From the NCBI GenBank assembly GCA_012960035.1, contig DUBZ01000092.1, positions 21,828-85,827 on the forward strand: a stretch of DNA of 64,000 bases, given 5' to 3'. The position numbers and the translations under genes were made by a program. The DNA is from Myxococcales bacterium (GTDB taxonomy: Bacteria; Myxococcota_A; UBA9160; UBA4427). Position 1 is the first letter of the stretch, and each line of letters begins with the position of its first letter. The notes below the pieces were generated by a model. That model worked only from the letters and a program-made list of their open reading frames with translations, searched no databases and was not told where the DNA came from. Of the stretch, positions 25,155 through 33,284 are shown one piece after another.

Positions 25155-25904
25155 CTAGCCGCCGAGAAAGCCGCCGTTGATGTTTAGGGTTTCGCCCGTC
25201 ACCCAACCTGATTCGTCAGAAACCAAGTAAACGATTCCAGCGGCAACGTCGTCAGCGGTACCGATGCGCCCGACCGCATAGCTGCGTCCCACGTCTCGAC
25301 CCTGCAAGAATTCTTCGGGCACTGTGTCGACAAGACCCAGCGCAACCGCGTTGACGGTAACACCCTTGCGACCGACTTCTTTTGCCAAGGTCCGCGTAAA
25401 GCCTTCGACTCCTGCTTTCGCCGCGCCGTAGATAGAAGAACCATAGTGGCCAAACCGCGCGGCGTCCGAAGAGACCGAGACCACGCGACCAAACCCGCGC
25501 TCCACCATGCCGTCAACCACAGCACGTGTGCAGTTGAGAACCCCAGTGAGATTCATATCGATGAAGCTCTTCCAAGATTCGGGAGGCGTATCCCGAAACG
25601 GTGCGGGCATGGTTTGATTCGGTGTTCCGCCTGCGTTGTTGACCAGGATATCGATCCCGCCGAATACCTTCTCCACAACGTTGGCACCGTTTTGGCAGTC
25701 CTCTAAGGATGTGACGTCAAACGGGCACGCGACGGCTTGCCCGCCAGAATCTACGATTGCGGCCGCGGTCGCCTCGGCGTTTTCCGCGTTGATGTCGTTC
25801 ACGCCCACAGCCGCACCCTGTCGCGCAAGTGTCATCGCGATCCCGGCGCCGATCCCTCGCCCTGCCCCGGTCACGAGTGCAACCCTATTCGTTAGATCGA
25901 ACAT
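25155..25904 (-). CDS. Short-chain dehydrogenase/reductase (3-oxoacyl-ACP-reductase-like)
   Basis: This classical SDR has 249 residues. It has ALVTGAGRGIGAGIAM for the cofactor, VNDINAEN with an acidic residue favouring NAD(H), LVNNAGG, the active-site serine in VSVSSDAARFG and SIYGAAKAGV for Tyr and Lys. The C-terminus GETLNINGGFLGG is typical of FabG-like enzymes. GGAG lies before ATG 25904. The next gene upstream on the same strand is the LLM monooxygenase 229 bases away, so shared transcription is possible. The substrate is not predictable. Confidence 0.92.
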   Translation of the reverse strand: MFDLTNRVALVTGAGRGIGAGIAMTLARQGAAVGVNDINAENAEATAAAIVDSGGQAVACPFDVTSLEDCQNGANVVEKVFGGIDILVNNAGGTPNQTMPAPFRDTPPESWKSFIDMNLTGVLNCTRAVVDGMVERGFGRVVSVSSDAARFGHYGSSIYGAAKAGVEGFTRTLAKEVGRKGVTVNAVALGLVDTVPEEFLQGRDVGRSYAVGRIGTADDVAAGIVYLVSDESGWVTGETLNINGGFLGG

Positions 25905-26133
25905 TCCGAATCTCCATGTCTGCGCATTGAAAAGTACAGCGACGAGTGGCTCTATGGGTCGGCGGGTTCTTACTCATCGCGTCGATCAGGAACTGTGCCG
26001 AAGCCAACGCGTGTTGGCGAATGGGGTCGTTGTCGAGATTGGACCCATTGAACATCAACGCATAAAAGGCGCACTTCAAATTTGCGCCGCTCTCGCCGAG
26101 TCGCCGGTACTTCGGGGAGAAGTTGGGGCAGCG

Positions 26134-27099
26134 CTATTTGAGGACCTTGCTCGCCACCAACTCAAGGCTTTCCCACGCCAGGTCGGGAGGCAGCCCGCCA
26201 CATAAGGGCTGCAGGAGCAACACGCCGAACTGGGAAATATACCCCTTGGCTTCGTCGGGGGTGAAGATCTGATACGCGCCCTTCTGTGTCTTGAGTTCGT
26301 CGACGGTCTTCGCGATCGACTTCGTGACCGAAGTCGAGTCGATCATCCATTCCGCGTACGCCTTTGCGTCGTGAAGCAGGTGTTCACCGATCTGCGCCCA
26401 CGCGCGGTCGGGATCTTCGGAGACGAAGGCGGACGTCACCATGCCTTGAGGTGGGTTGATGCACATGCCCGGCGTCTTGCCGAGTTTCTCGCATTCCTCT
26501 TTGTACATCGATTCGAGGTCGGGGTTGAGACCCTGGGCGAGCATTCCCATGTCGAAGCGCGCGGCGCGTCGGATCGCCGCCGGGCTATTACCGCCCATCA
26601 AGAGCATGGGTCCGCCCGGTGTTGCGGGCTTCGGCATGATGCGGACCGTGCGGCCCTGATATTCAAAGGGCTCGCCCGTCCACGCGCTCCGCATTGCGGT
26701 GAGACTCTCGTCCATCCGCTTGCCGCGTCCTTTTAACGAGCGATCAAACAACGCGTACTCGCGTTCGACATAGCCGACGGCAGTCACGTATGAAACGCGT
26801 CCCCCACTCACCAAGTCAAGCACCGCCATGTCTTCCGCCAATCGAAGTGGGTCATGTAGGGGCACGATGAGTGCCCCGACTTGGATTGGAATCGTTTTGG
26901 TTCGACCCGCGATCGCACCTGCAAACACAAGCGGCGAAGGCAGGTAACCGTCGTCTGAACTGTGGTGTTCGGAAACAACAATCTGAATGGCGCCTTGTTC
27001 TTCGCCCCAGGCCGCCATCTCGAGTGCGGCCTTGTAGAGGTCCTGGGTGCTGGCCGGGCTGAAGGCCGGGGCTCGCATGTCGAAGCGCATCAAGAACAT
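26134..27099 (-). CDS. LLM-class (luciferase-like) flavin- or F420-dependent oxidoreductase
   Basis: This bacterial-luciferase-fold TIM barrel has 321 residues and uses reduced FMN or coenzyme F420. Typical blocks are VVSEHHSSDDGYLPSPLVFA near residue 42, GALIVPLHDPLRLAEDMAVL and SGGRVSYVTAVGY; the central GGPMLLMGGNSPAAIRRAAR binds the cofactor phosphate. ATG 27099 has GGAG 8 bases upstream; the longer frame to 27162 lacks one. It is divergent from a P450 gene, with 212 bases between them that contain an AACGTYC inverted repeat also related to repeats before the epoxide hydrolase. It probably catalyses a monooxygenation in that small cluster. Confidence 0.9.
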   Translation of the reverse strand: MFLMRFDMRAPAFSPASTQDLYKAALEMAAWGEEQGAIQIVVSEHHSSDDGYLPSPLVFAGAIAGRTKTIPIQVGALIVPLHDPLRLAEDMAVLDLVSGGRVSYVTAVGYVEREYALFDRSLKGRGKRMDESLTAMRSAWTGEPFEYQGRTVRIMPKPATPGGPMLLMGGNSPAAIRRAARFDMGMLAQGLNPDLESMYKEECEKLGKTPGMCINPPQGMVTSAFVSEDPDRAWAQIGEHLLHDAKAYAEWMIDSTSVTKSIAKTVDELKTQKGAYQIFTPDEAKGYISQFGVLLLQPLCGGLPPDLAWESLELVASKVLK

Positions 27100-27124
27100 C
27101 GGGTTTCTCCATGTTGAGTCTTGT

Positions 27125-27142
27125 GTCGCGGAAACTCGCGAC
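27125..27142. promoter_or_regulatory. Palindrome GTCGCG-N6-CGCGAC between the LLM and P450 genes
   Basis: A perfect 6-bp inverted repeat with a 6-base spacer starts 26 bases upstream of the LLM start codon. It could be an operator or the stem of a leader hairpin. GC-rich palindromes are common in such genomes. Confidence 0.3.
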
Positions 27143-27148
27143 GCCAAA

Positions 27149-27172
27149 AACGTCCAGAACATAGAGAACGTT
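27149..27172. promoter_or_regulatory. AACGTYC inverted repeat in the LLM/P450 divergent region
   Basis: AACGTCC (27149-27155) faces GAACGTT (27166-27172) with ten bases between, and the right half CATAGAGAACGTT resembles the inverted form of the 17-bp repeats before the epoxide hydrolase (CATAGAAGGACGTT). This suggests one regulator for the LLM, P450 and epoxide hydrolase genes. Confidence 0.35.
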
Positions 27173-27311
27173 GCACGCAGGCGGGCTTGCGAAATTGCGC
27201 ACAGGGGACATCTTCTCGGCGTTTGCGCCCGGCTCGCGTACGGCGGTCCACGATTGCACCGTTCGGTTTCCTGGGTGACGATCTAAGGCTGTATTTACCA
27301 GGAGAAGCCTC

Positions 27312-28556
27312 GTGGCAACAGCTGCAAACGAAATTGAGATCATTCTCGACTCGCCCGAAGTCAAAGCGGACCCGTATCCGATCTTGCACCGGCTGCGAAA
27401 AGAAGACCCGATCCACTGGGTTCCAAGCATGCAGCTTTGGCTCGTGACCCGGCACGCGGACATCAAGAAACTGTTCACGGACCCGCGTGTGGTTCCGGAT
27501 CGAAGGGCGCACGAGTTCTATACGCCCGCGCCCGAAGGTTCGTATATCCGCTGGATCGAAGAGTCTGGTTTGTTCGCCATCCCCGCAAAGGAACACCATC
27601 GCCAGCGACGACTGCTCGCGAGTGGCTTTACGCCGCGAGGCGTCGCGCGCATGGAGGGCCAGATCAATGACGTGGTCAAGCGTTGGGCCGAGCCGTTGAA
27701 ACAGCGCACTGGCGTGGTCGACATCATGAGCGAGTTCACAAGCCCGATCCCGAACGCGGTCATCAGCGCCATCACCGGAGTCGGCGCCCCGGGCAATGAC
27801 GAAAGACGCTTTAGCCTCATGGCACAAGAAGTCGTGCAGGGCTTCTTTGGTTTTGTTGACGACGAAGTGAAGGCTCGAGCCGAACGCGCGTTTCTGGAAC
27901 TCAGCAGTTGGGTGCGTGACACGATCGAAGAGCGTCGTCGCGAACCCAAAGACGATTTGCTTTCCGACCTCGTGAACGCGCGAGACGGACACGATCGCTT
28001 GAGCGACGACAACATCGTTGCGCAGGTCGCAGCCTTGCTCGCCGCTGGGAGCGAGACAACCGCGACGGGCGGAATGATCGCGATCACCACGCTTCTCGAA
28101 CATCCCGAAGAACTCGAAAAGTTGCGCGCGGATCGGTCGCTGATCCCTCAGGCGGTTGATGAGATCTTACGGTTCGGCTTCGGAGGCGTCGGCGGCATGC
28201 AGCGCTTTGCAATCGAAGACTTCGAATTTCACGGCAAGCAGATCCGCAAGGGCCAGATGCTCATCTTGAGCCTGGGCGGTGCAAGCCATGACGCGGAGGT
28301 CTACCCCGACCCCGAAACATTCGACATCGACCGGGCACCCAAGGAACTTCTGACCTTCGGCGTGGGCTCTCATTTCTGCCTGGGGTCGAACCTCGCCAAG
28401 GGTGAGCTCAAATGCATGATCGAGGCGGCGCTCGACTTCTTGCCCGTGGGCGCGAAGGTGCTGCGGGATCAGATGGAATTTCAAAGTCTCGGGATCTTCG
28501 ATCGCGCGACGACGTGCCCGATCGACTTTGGGCCGGTAGCTTCCGGTGGCAACTAG
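27312..28556 (+). CDS. Cytochrome P450
   Basis: This soluble bacterial P450 has 414 residues. The oxygen-activating I-helix is AAGSETTATGG (about 244-254), the E-x-x-R pair is E284-ILR287 and the heme loop is FGVGSHFCLG with the thiolate C356. The GTG start at 27312 follows AGGAGAAGCCTC. No ferredoxin or reductase gene is adjacent, so electrons must come from elsewhere. Between it and the epoxide hydrolase lies an AT-rich repeat array. An epoxidation followed by hydrolysis would make biochemical sense for the pair, but the substrate is unknown. Confidence 0.95.
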   Translation: MATAANEIEIILDSPEVKADPYPILHRLRKEDPIHWVPSMQLWLVTRHADIKKLFTDPRVVPDRRAHEFYTPAPEGSYIRWIEESGLFAIPAKEHHRQRRLLASGFTPRGVARMEGQINDVVKRWAEPLKQRTGVVDIMSEFTSPIPNAVISAITGVGAPGNDERRFSLMAQEVVQGFFGFVDDEVKARAERAFLELSSWVRDTIEERRREPKDDLLSDLVNARDGHDRLSDDNIVAQVAALLAAGSETTATGGMIAITTLLEHPEELEKLRADRSLIPQAVDEILRFGFGGVGGMQRFAIEDFEFHGKQIRKGQMLILSLGGASHDAEVYPDPETFDIDRAPKELLTFGVGSHFCLGSNLAKGELKCMIEAALDFLPVGAKVLRDQMEFQSLGIFDRATTCPIDFGPVASGGN

Positions 28557-28569
28557 TTCGGCGGCGTTC

Positions 28570-28637
28570 AACGTTCCTCTGTTTCAAATGTCCCTTTACG
28601 TCGAACGTCCTTCTATGTAAAACGTCCTTCTATGTAA
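28570..28637 (+). repeat. Four tandem 17-bp repeats, AT-rich, upstream of the epoxide hydrolase
   Basis: Units start at 28570, 28587, 28604 and 28621. The last two are identical (AACGTCCTTCTATGTAA); the first two match 12 and 11 of 17 bases. Two inverted, slightly altered copies follow (ATAGAGGACGT at 28638 and ATAGAAGACGT at 28658). The base composition is much more AT-rich than the surroundings. It looks like an array of regulator-binding sites. Confidence 0.6.
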
Positions 28638-28656
28638 ATAGAGGACGTCCTATAAA
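28628..28656 (+). promoter_or_regulatory. Possible promoter with palindromic operator before the epoxide hydrolase
   Basis: TATAAA at 28651-28656 is a good -10 element; a poor -35 (TTCTAT, 28628-28633) lies 17 bases upstream. The spacer contains the perfect palindrome AGGACGTCCT (28642-28651), where a bound protein would block polymerase. A second small palindrome, CACGCGTG (28727-28734), lies just before the ribosome site. Confidence 0.35.
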
Positions 28657-28745
28657 AATAGAAGACGTCATAGGACCAGAACGACTGATAGACTGACCCG
28701 CCTCGCATCGCGCCCTCCAATCTTTACACGCGTGAAAGGAACACC

Positions 28746-29885
28746 ATGTCTACTGAGATTCGCCCGTTCAAGATCGAAATCCCCGACGCAGAAATCGAAG
28801 ACTTGCGCCGCCGACTGGCTTCGACGCGCTGGCCCGAAAAAGAACTCGTCGACGATTGGTCTCAGGGAATTCCGCTTTCATACGTGCAAGAAGTTTGCGC
28901 GTACTGGGGTGAGAAGTACGACTGGCGTTCCCGCGAAGCACTGCTCAACCAATGGCCGCAGTTCAAGACCGAGATCGATGGCATCGACATTCACTTCATC
29001 CACCTTAGGTCAAAGCATGAAGACGCGATGCCGCTGGTGATTACGCACGGCTGGCCCGGCAGCGTTGTGGAGTTTCAGAAGGTCATGGGTCCGCTCACTG
29101 ACCCGACGGCGCACGGAGGCGACGCGAGTGATGCATTTCACGTGGTCTGTCCCTCGCTCCCGGGTTACGGCTTTTCCGGCAAGCCGACCAAGACAGGTAC
29201 GAGTGTCGGCAAGATCGGCACGATGTGGGGACAACTCATGGCGCGTCTCGGCTACGACAAGTACGCCGCCCAGGGTGGGGATTGGGGCGCAATGGTGACG
29301 AGCGCAATTGGAATCCAGGACACCGAGCATTGCCTCGGCATTCATCTCAATATGCCGATCGTCGCGCCCGACCCGGAAACCATGAGCGATATGACCGAAC
29401 AAGAAAAGAGTGCACTGGCGGGTATTGCGCACTACACCGAACAGGGCTCAGGTTATTCCAAGCAACAGTCGACGCGTCCGCAAACGCTGGGTTATGGGCT
29501 GACCGACTCACCGTCGGGCCAAGCGGCGTGGGTGCTCGAAAAATTTCACGCTTGGACGGACTGCAACGGCCATCCGGAGAACGTGCTCGGGCGCGACGAG
29601 TTGCTCGACAACGTCATGCTCTATTGGCTGTCCGGCAACGCGGCGTCTTCGGGGCGTTTGTACTGGGAAAGCTTCAACAGTGTCGCGATGGATGACATCA
29701 CGATACCCGTCGGATGCAGCATCTTTCCGAAAGAGATCTTTCGCTGTTCTAGGCGCTGGGCGGAAAAGCGTTTCAAGAACATCATCCATTGGAACGACAT
29801 GAAAGTGGGCGGACACTTCGCGGCGTTCGAACAACCCGAAGCCTACGTGGGTGAAGTTCGCACCTGTTTTCGAAGCTTGCGTTAG
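28746..29885 (+). CDS. Epoxide hydrolase (microsomal type, with N-terminal EHN domain)
   Basis: This alpha/beta-hydrolase of 379 residues converts epoxides to vicinal diols. The N-terminal EHN segment (FKIEIPDAEIEDLRRRLAST ... RWPEKE) is followed by the oxyanion motif THGWPGSVVEF near 100 and LPGYGFSGKP. The nucleophile is D179 in GGDWGA and the catalytic histidine is in GGHFAAFEQPE near the end. The family's cap tyrosine is probably in the middle region, which has several candidates. AAAGGA precedes ATG 28746. It stands between a P450 and an LLM oxidoreductase, either of which could make the epoxide. The N-terminus has no membrane anchor, as usual in bacteria. Confidence 0.95.
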   Translation: MSTEIRPFKIEIPDAEIEDLRRRLASTRWPEKELVDDWSQGIPLSYVQEVCAYWGEKYDWRSREALLNQWPQFKTEIDGIDIHFIHLRSKHEDAMPLVITHGWPGSVVEFQKVMGPLTDPTAHGGDASDAFHVVCPSLPGYGFSGKPTKTGTSVGKIGTMWGQLMARLGYDKYAAQGGDWGAMVTSAIGIQDTEHCLGIHLNMPIVAPDPETMSDMTEQEKSALAGIAHYTEQGSGYSKQQSTRPQTLGYGLTDSPSGQAAWVLEKFHAWTDCNGHPENVLGRDELLDNVMLYWLSGNAASSGRLYWESFNSVAMDDITIPVGCSIFPKEIFRCSRRWAEKRFKNIIHWNDMKVGGHFAAFEQPEAYVGEVRTCFRSLR

Positions 29886-29902
29886 CGGGTCTGCTCACCC
29901 CA

Positions 29903-30925
29903 ATGACAGACAGCGCTGCGGCGACCGAAAAAGAGCGCTGGGGCGTCGATGGCCTTTCGTTTGGCGTCGCGCTCGGTGGCGTGAGCAACAGCCGCGAGTG
30001 GCTGCGGAACCTTGAATGGGCGGACTTCGCAGAGCGCGACGGGCTCCATTCGATCTGGGTTCCCGAGATGCACTTTGTTCCCGGCGGCTGCTCGACGCCG
30101 CTGCTCAACCTGGCCGCGATCGCGGCGAGGACGAAGTCGGTGCGGTTGGCCACGACCTCGCTGCTGTTGCCGCTCGCGCACCCCATCGACTTGGCTCGTG
30201 ACGTCGCGACCCTCGATCACTTGTGTGCGGGCCGCCTTATCCTCGGGCTCGGCCGCGGCTTTCCGCAACATTTGTTCAGCGCGTTCAACATTGACCCAAC
30301 GAGCAAGCGCGACCGCTTCGACGAGTGCCTCGAACAGGTGATGACACTGTGGGCCGGCGATGAGTGGAGTGCCGAACAAGCGCGCTTCCACGAACTCGAA
30401 CCCCAACAGGCTGCGGGCGGCGTGCGCCCGTTACAAAAGCCCCATCCACCGCTGGCTGTGGCGGCGTTTGGTCGCAAAGGTCTCGCGCAAGCAGCGCGGT
30501 GGGGGCTTCCGTATCTCGCGTCGCCCATGGAACCCTTTGACCTCATTGCCGAGAACCTGGAATTCCACCGGGGCGAAAAGCGGAACGGGGCGCCTGTCGA
30601 CGAAGCCGTGGTCCCCATCATGCGCACAATTTTTGTGAGCGAAGACCGTGACACGCTCGCGAAGGTGTACGCGAAGCTCGAAGCGGAGCGACGCCCTCCG
30701 TCGATGAAACTCCCGAAGGCGATCGCTCGGGCTGCAGCCGCGCCGTTCGAAGAACGCGTTGTTGTGGGAAACCCCGACGAAGTACGAGAGCGACTCGCCC
30801 GTTACTGCAATGAGCTGAACATGAACCTCTTGATCGGACGTCCCCACATTGGCGGTGCCTCGCAAGCGCAGCAAGAAGCATCGATGAGAACGTTGATCGA
30901 AGAGATTGTGCCGTCGCTTCAGTGA
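29903..30925 (+). CDS. LLM-class flavin-dependent oxidoreductase
   Basis: This 340-residue luciferase-fold enzyme follows the epoxide hydrolase by 17 bases and is probably co-transcribed. Expected blocks are ADFAERDGLHSIWVPEMHFV, TTSLLLPLAHPIDLARDVAT and AGRLILGLGRGFPQHLFSAF; KPHPPLAVAAFGRKGLAQAA marks the cofactor phosphate region. It belongs to a different subgroup from the LLM gene at 26134, because the opening and the GGCSTP segment differ. It could act before or after the epoxide hydrolase in one pathway. Whether it uses FMNH2 or reduced F420 cannot be decided here. Confidence 0.9.
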   Translation: MTDSAAATEKERWGVDGLSFGVALGGVSNSREWLRNLEWADFAERDGLHSIWVPEMHFVPGGCSTPLLNLAAIAARTKSVRLATTSLLLPLAHPIDLARDVATLDHLCAGRLILGLGRGFPQHLFSAFNIDPTSKRDRFDECLEQVMTLWAGDEWSAEQARFHELEPQQAAGGVRPLQKPHPPLAVAAFGRKGLAQAARWGLPYLASPMEPFDLIAENLEFHRGEKRNGAPVDEAVVPIMRTIFVSEDRDTLAKVYAKLEAERRPPSMKLPKAIARAAAAPFEERVVVGNPDEVRERLARYCNELNMNLLIGRPHIGGASQAQQEASMRTLIEEIVPSLQ

Positions 30926-30944
30926 TCCGGGTCGATCGTGCGTC

Positions 30945-31688
30945 TTACCACTTTTCTTTGAAGGGCCGCACGTCTAGTTCCCACGACCACGCCGTCGGGT
31001 GTTGGGTATGCATCGACCAAAACGCACTCGCGATCGCGTCGACGTTGAGCATGCCCATTTCGCCGAGGCTTTCTTTTGCTTGGGGAAAACGGGTTTGAAT
31101 CATTTCGCCATCGATCACCCCGTCGATCACGACGTGACCGACATGGATACCTTGGGGCCCGAACTCCCGGGCCATCCCTTGTGACAGTCCGCGTAGCGCA
31201 GCCTTGGCCGACGCAAAGGCGGTGAACGGTGGACGAGCGCGCATTGATGCGGTGGCACCCGTAAATAGAATGCTCCCCGAGCCCTGCCCGACCATGCGGC
31301 GCGCGGACTCGCGTCCAACCAAGAACCCGCCCATGCAACAGAGCCGCCACGTGTCTTCGAAAAATGCGTCGTCCATTTCGAGCAAGGGCTTCATGCGATT
31401 GTTGCCCGCGTTAAAGCCCACAAAATCAAGCGAGCCCCCTTCGTCGACGGCGCGATCGAGCAAACGAACGACGTCCGACGCGACGGTGGTGTCGGTCGCC
31501 ACCGCGGTGACCTTCCCACCCGCGGATTCGATTTCTTTCGCGACGAGGTCGAGCCGGCTCTGGGTCCGACCGGCAATAAATGTGTGGAGCCCCTCGCTCG
31601 CGGTTCGTCGCGCAATCGCTGCACCGAGCCCCTGGCTCGCGCCGACCCCCACCACGACCGCAACCTTGCCAATGTCACCCAGTGCCAT
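30945..31688 (-). CDS. Atypical short-chain dehydrogenase with FxxxK in place of YxxxK
   Basis: The 247 residues have a modified cofactor loop (VVGVGASQGLGAAIAR) and FIAGRTQSRLD, suggesting NADP(H). The active-site stretch reads FTAFASAKAALRG, so phenylalanine (about F158) replaces the catalytic tyrosine while the lysine is kept. The usual serine position lies in FTGATAS and is Ala or Thr. The NAG motif is kept as FNAGNN. ATG 31688 has GGAG 9 bases upstream; ATG 31697 would sit directly against it. The change suggests a different mechanism, a non-redox role, or a conserved subfamily of such variants. Gene length and codon pattern look intact. Confidence 0.82.
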   Translation of the reverse strand: MALGDIGKVAVVVGVGASQGLGAAIARRTASEGLHTFIAGRTQSRLDLVAKEIESAGGKVTAVATDTTVASDVVRLLDRAVDEGGSLDFVGFNAGNNRMKPLLEMDDAFFEDTWRLCCMGGFLVGRESARRMVGQGSGSILFTGATASMRARPPFTAFASAKAALRGLSQGMAREFGPQGIHVGHVVIDGVIDGEMIQTRFPQAKESLGEMGMLNVDAIASAFWSMHTQHPTAWSWELDVRPFKEKW

Positions 31689-31715
31689 GTCGGTCATCTC
31701 CTTTGGTTTTCACAG

Positions 31716-31732
31716 GCCGCAGGCGCTGCGGC
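31716..31732. promoter_or_regulatory. Hairpin GCCGCAG-GCG-CTGCGGC upstream of the atypical SDR
   Basis: A perfect 7-bp stem with a 3-base loop lies in the divergent gap, 28 bases before the SDR start. It could be a leader hairpin or an operator. Confidence 0.3.
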
Positions 31733-31824
31733 AGATCTAGAGGAACCAGTATAGAAGCGATCTCCCGAAACCCGCTCGTCTCCGCACGGAGGTAGATGCT
31801 GGAGCCGATGCTACTTTTGGCGCG

Positions 31825-33180
31825 GTGAAGACACAGGCCGCCATATCTTCGTTTCCTCGATCGGTCGTGATCGCCGGTGTATTTGTGCTCGTCTTCATCT
31901 ATGTGCTCGCCGCGTCCTATCACATTCATCGTGTGAACACGGAAATTGTGAAGGCGGACCAAGGTGCCTACATCTCGTATGCACGCCAGATGGTCGCGAC
32001 GCAGTACGACGTCGTCGGGGGGCGCAATCAAATGCCCCTCTACCCTGCCGTCGTGAGCCTCGTTGCGCGCGCAGACGAAACCCCTGCCGAACTCTTCCTG
32101 CGCGCAAAGTATCTGAACGTCGCGCTTAGCCTCGTGGTGTTGTTCGGTATTTTTGCTTTGGTGCGGCGCACGGTTCCGGCCTTCGAAGCCACCACGCTTA
32201 CGCTCGTCGTCGCCTTTACGGTGTATGTCTATCGCGCGGGTTACGTGCAATCGGAACTCGTCTTCTACGGCTTGTTCTTCTTGTCGTTCTTGCTCGCGCT
32301 CTCGCTACTCGCCAAGCCCACGTTTCGTGTCGCCGCGCTTACCGGCGTCGTGTTGGGCGTCGCGTACCTCACGAAGGCGTCGGTCTTACCCCTGCTTGCC
32401 GCCATTGTGTTCTGGGGATGCGTGGGGGCATGGGTCAAAGGAACCCGAAGCGCAGAACGCTCGCCTGCTATTCGCTCGGGCGCGGCAGTTGTCCTCGTTG
32501 CAGTCGTGTTTCTCGTCACGGTCTTTCCCTACATCCAGACAAGCAAGGAGCGCTTCGGACACTGGTTCTACAACGTGAACACGACCCTCTATATGTGGGC
32601 CGATTCTTGGGACGAAGTGCAGCGTGTCATGACTGGCACGGGAGACCGGGAACACTGGCCCGACGTCGATCCTGAAATGCTCCCAAGCCCCACCCGCTAC
32701 TTCGCCGAACACACGACGACGGACATTGCGTCGCGCGTCGCCAATGGGTTGTGGACGAGCGAGTTTCGTCACTTGGTCGAGAAACCGTTCGGCTACGGCA
32801 AGTACCTGATCTTCTACTTCGTCGTGGCCATTGTGGTGGCGGTTCGCTCGCGGGCCCGAGTTCGCGAGTTGTGTTTTGCAGATGGACGTTGGATTCAGAC
32901 GGCGTTCGTTGCCAGTGTCGTACTTGGCTATATGCTCGCGTATGCGTTCTATTCCCCGATTGTCCGCGGACCGCGTCTGATCCTTGCACTCTATATCCCC
33001 ACGATGTTTTCCATTTTTTGGCTGCTGAGTCGCAAACCCATCGCCGAGGAACCGTTGTGGACATCCGAACGGCATGAACTCCGCTTAGACCACGTTCATA
33101 TTGCCGCGCTCGCGATGCTTGGAATCGATTTGGTCTTTCGTCTGCCAACGGTCATCATCACGTCGTTTGCAGGTGCGTAA
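31825..33180 (+). CDS. GT39-like membrane glycosyltransferase
   Basis: This polytopic inner-membrane protein of 451 residues resembles the ArnT/PMT-like GT-C family. After the first helix (VVIAGVFVLVFIYVLAASY) a periplasmic loop contains TEIVKADQGAYISYARQM; an acidic residue in this loop is the usual catalytic site. QMPLYPAVVSLVARADETP follows, then about ten more helices and a polar loop near residues 245-300. Such enzymes take sugars from a polyprenyl-phosphate carrier. It starts at GTG 31825 and opens the second glycan region. Family assignment rests on topology and the loop motif, not on strong sequence identity. Confidence 0.7.
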   Translation: MKTQAAISSFPRSVVIAGVFVLVFIYVLAASYHIHRVNTEIVKADQGAYISYARQMVATQYDVVGGRNQMPLYPAVVSLVARADETPAELFLRAKYLNVALSLVVLFGIFALVRRTVPAFEATTLTLVVAFTVYVYRAGYVQSELVFYGLFFLSFLLALSLLAKPTFRVAALTGVVLGVAYLTKASVLPLLAAIVFWGCVGAWVKGTRSAERSPAIRSGAAVVLVAVVFLVTVFPYIQTSKERFGHWFYNVNTTLYMWADSWDEVQRVMTGTGDREHWPDVDPEMLPSPTRYFAEHTTTDIASRVANGLWTSEFRHLVEKPFGYGKYLIFYFVVAIVVAVRSRARVRELCFADGRWIQTAFVASVVLGYMLAYAFYSPIVRGPRLILALYIPTMFSIFWLLSRKPIAEEPLWTSERHELRLDHVHIAALAMLGIDLVFRLPTVIITSFAGA

Positions 33181-33284
33181 CCGAGTCCCTGTACTGAGCC
33201 CGCCCAGCGGCTGCGTATTGATTGACGCTCCGTCGGACGTGGCCTCAAACCGAAACTTCTGCTCACTTTGACCGAGATACCGCG

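Noticed and set aside
24920..25180. Small plus-strand ORF in the gap upstream of the Gfo/Idh/MocA gene
   Set aside because: No ribosome site, overlaps the SDR 3' end, no recognisable features.
5519..26133. TAG stop codons followed in frame by further protein-like sequence (after rplC, after the TrmH-family gene toward 8685 with a CPDCG motif, and after the LLM gene at 26134)
   Set aside because: The proteins end at their normal family C-termini before each TAG, and open frames are long by chance in GC-rich DNA. Only the rplC-rlmE case contains a true second gene. I do not propose TAG reassignment.
28570..28677. The 17-bp repeats as replication iterons or a CRISPR array
   Set aside because: There is no Rep gene, partition gene or cas gene, the units abut without spacers, and the array sits directly before a catabolic gene.
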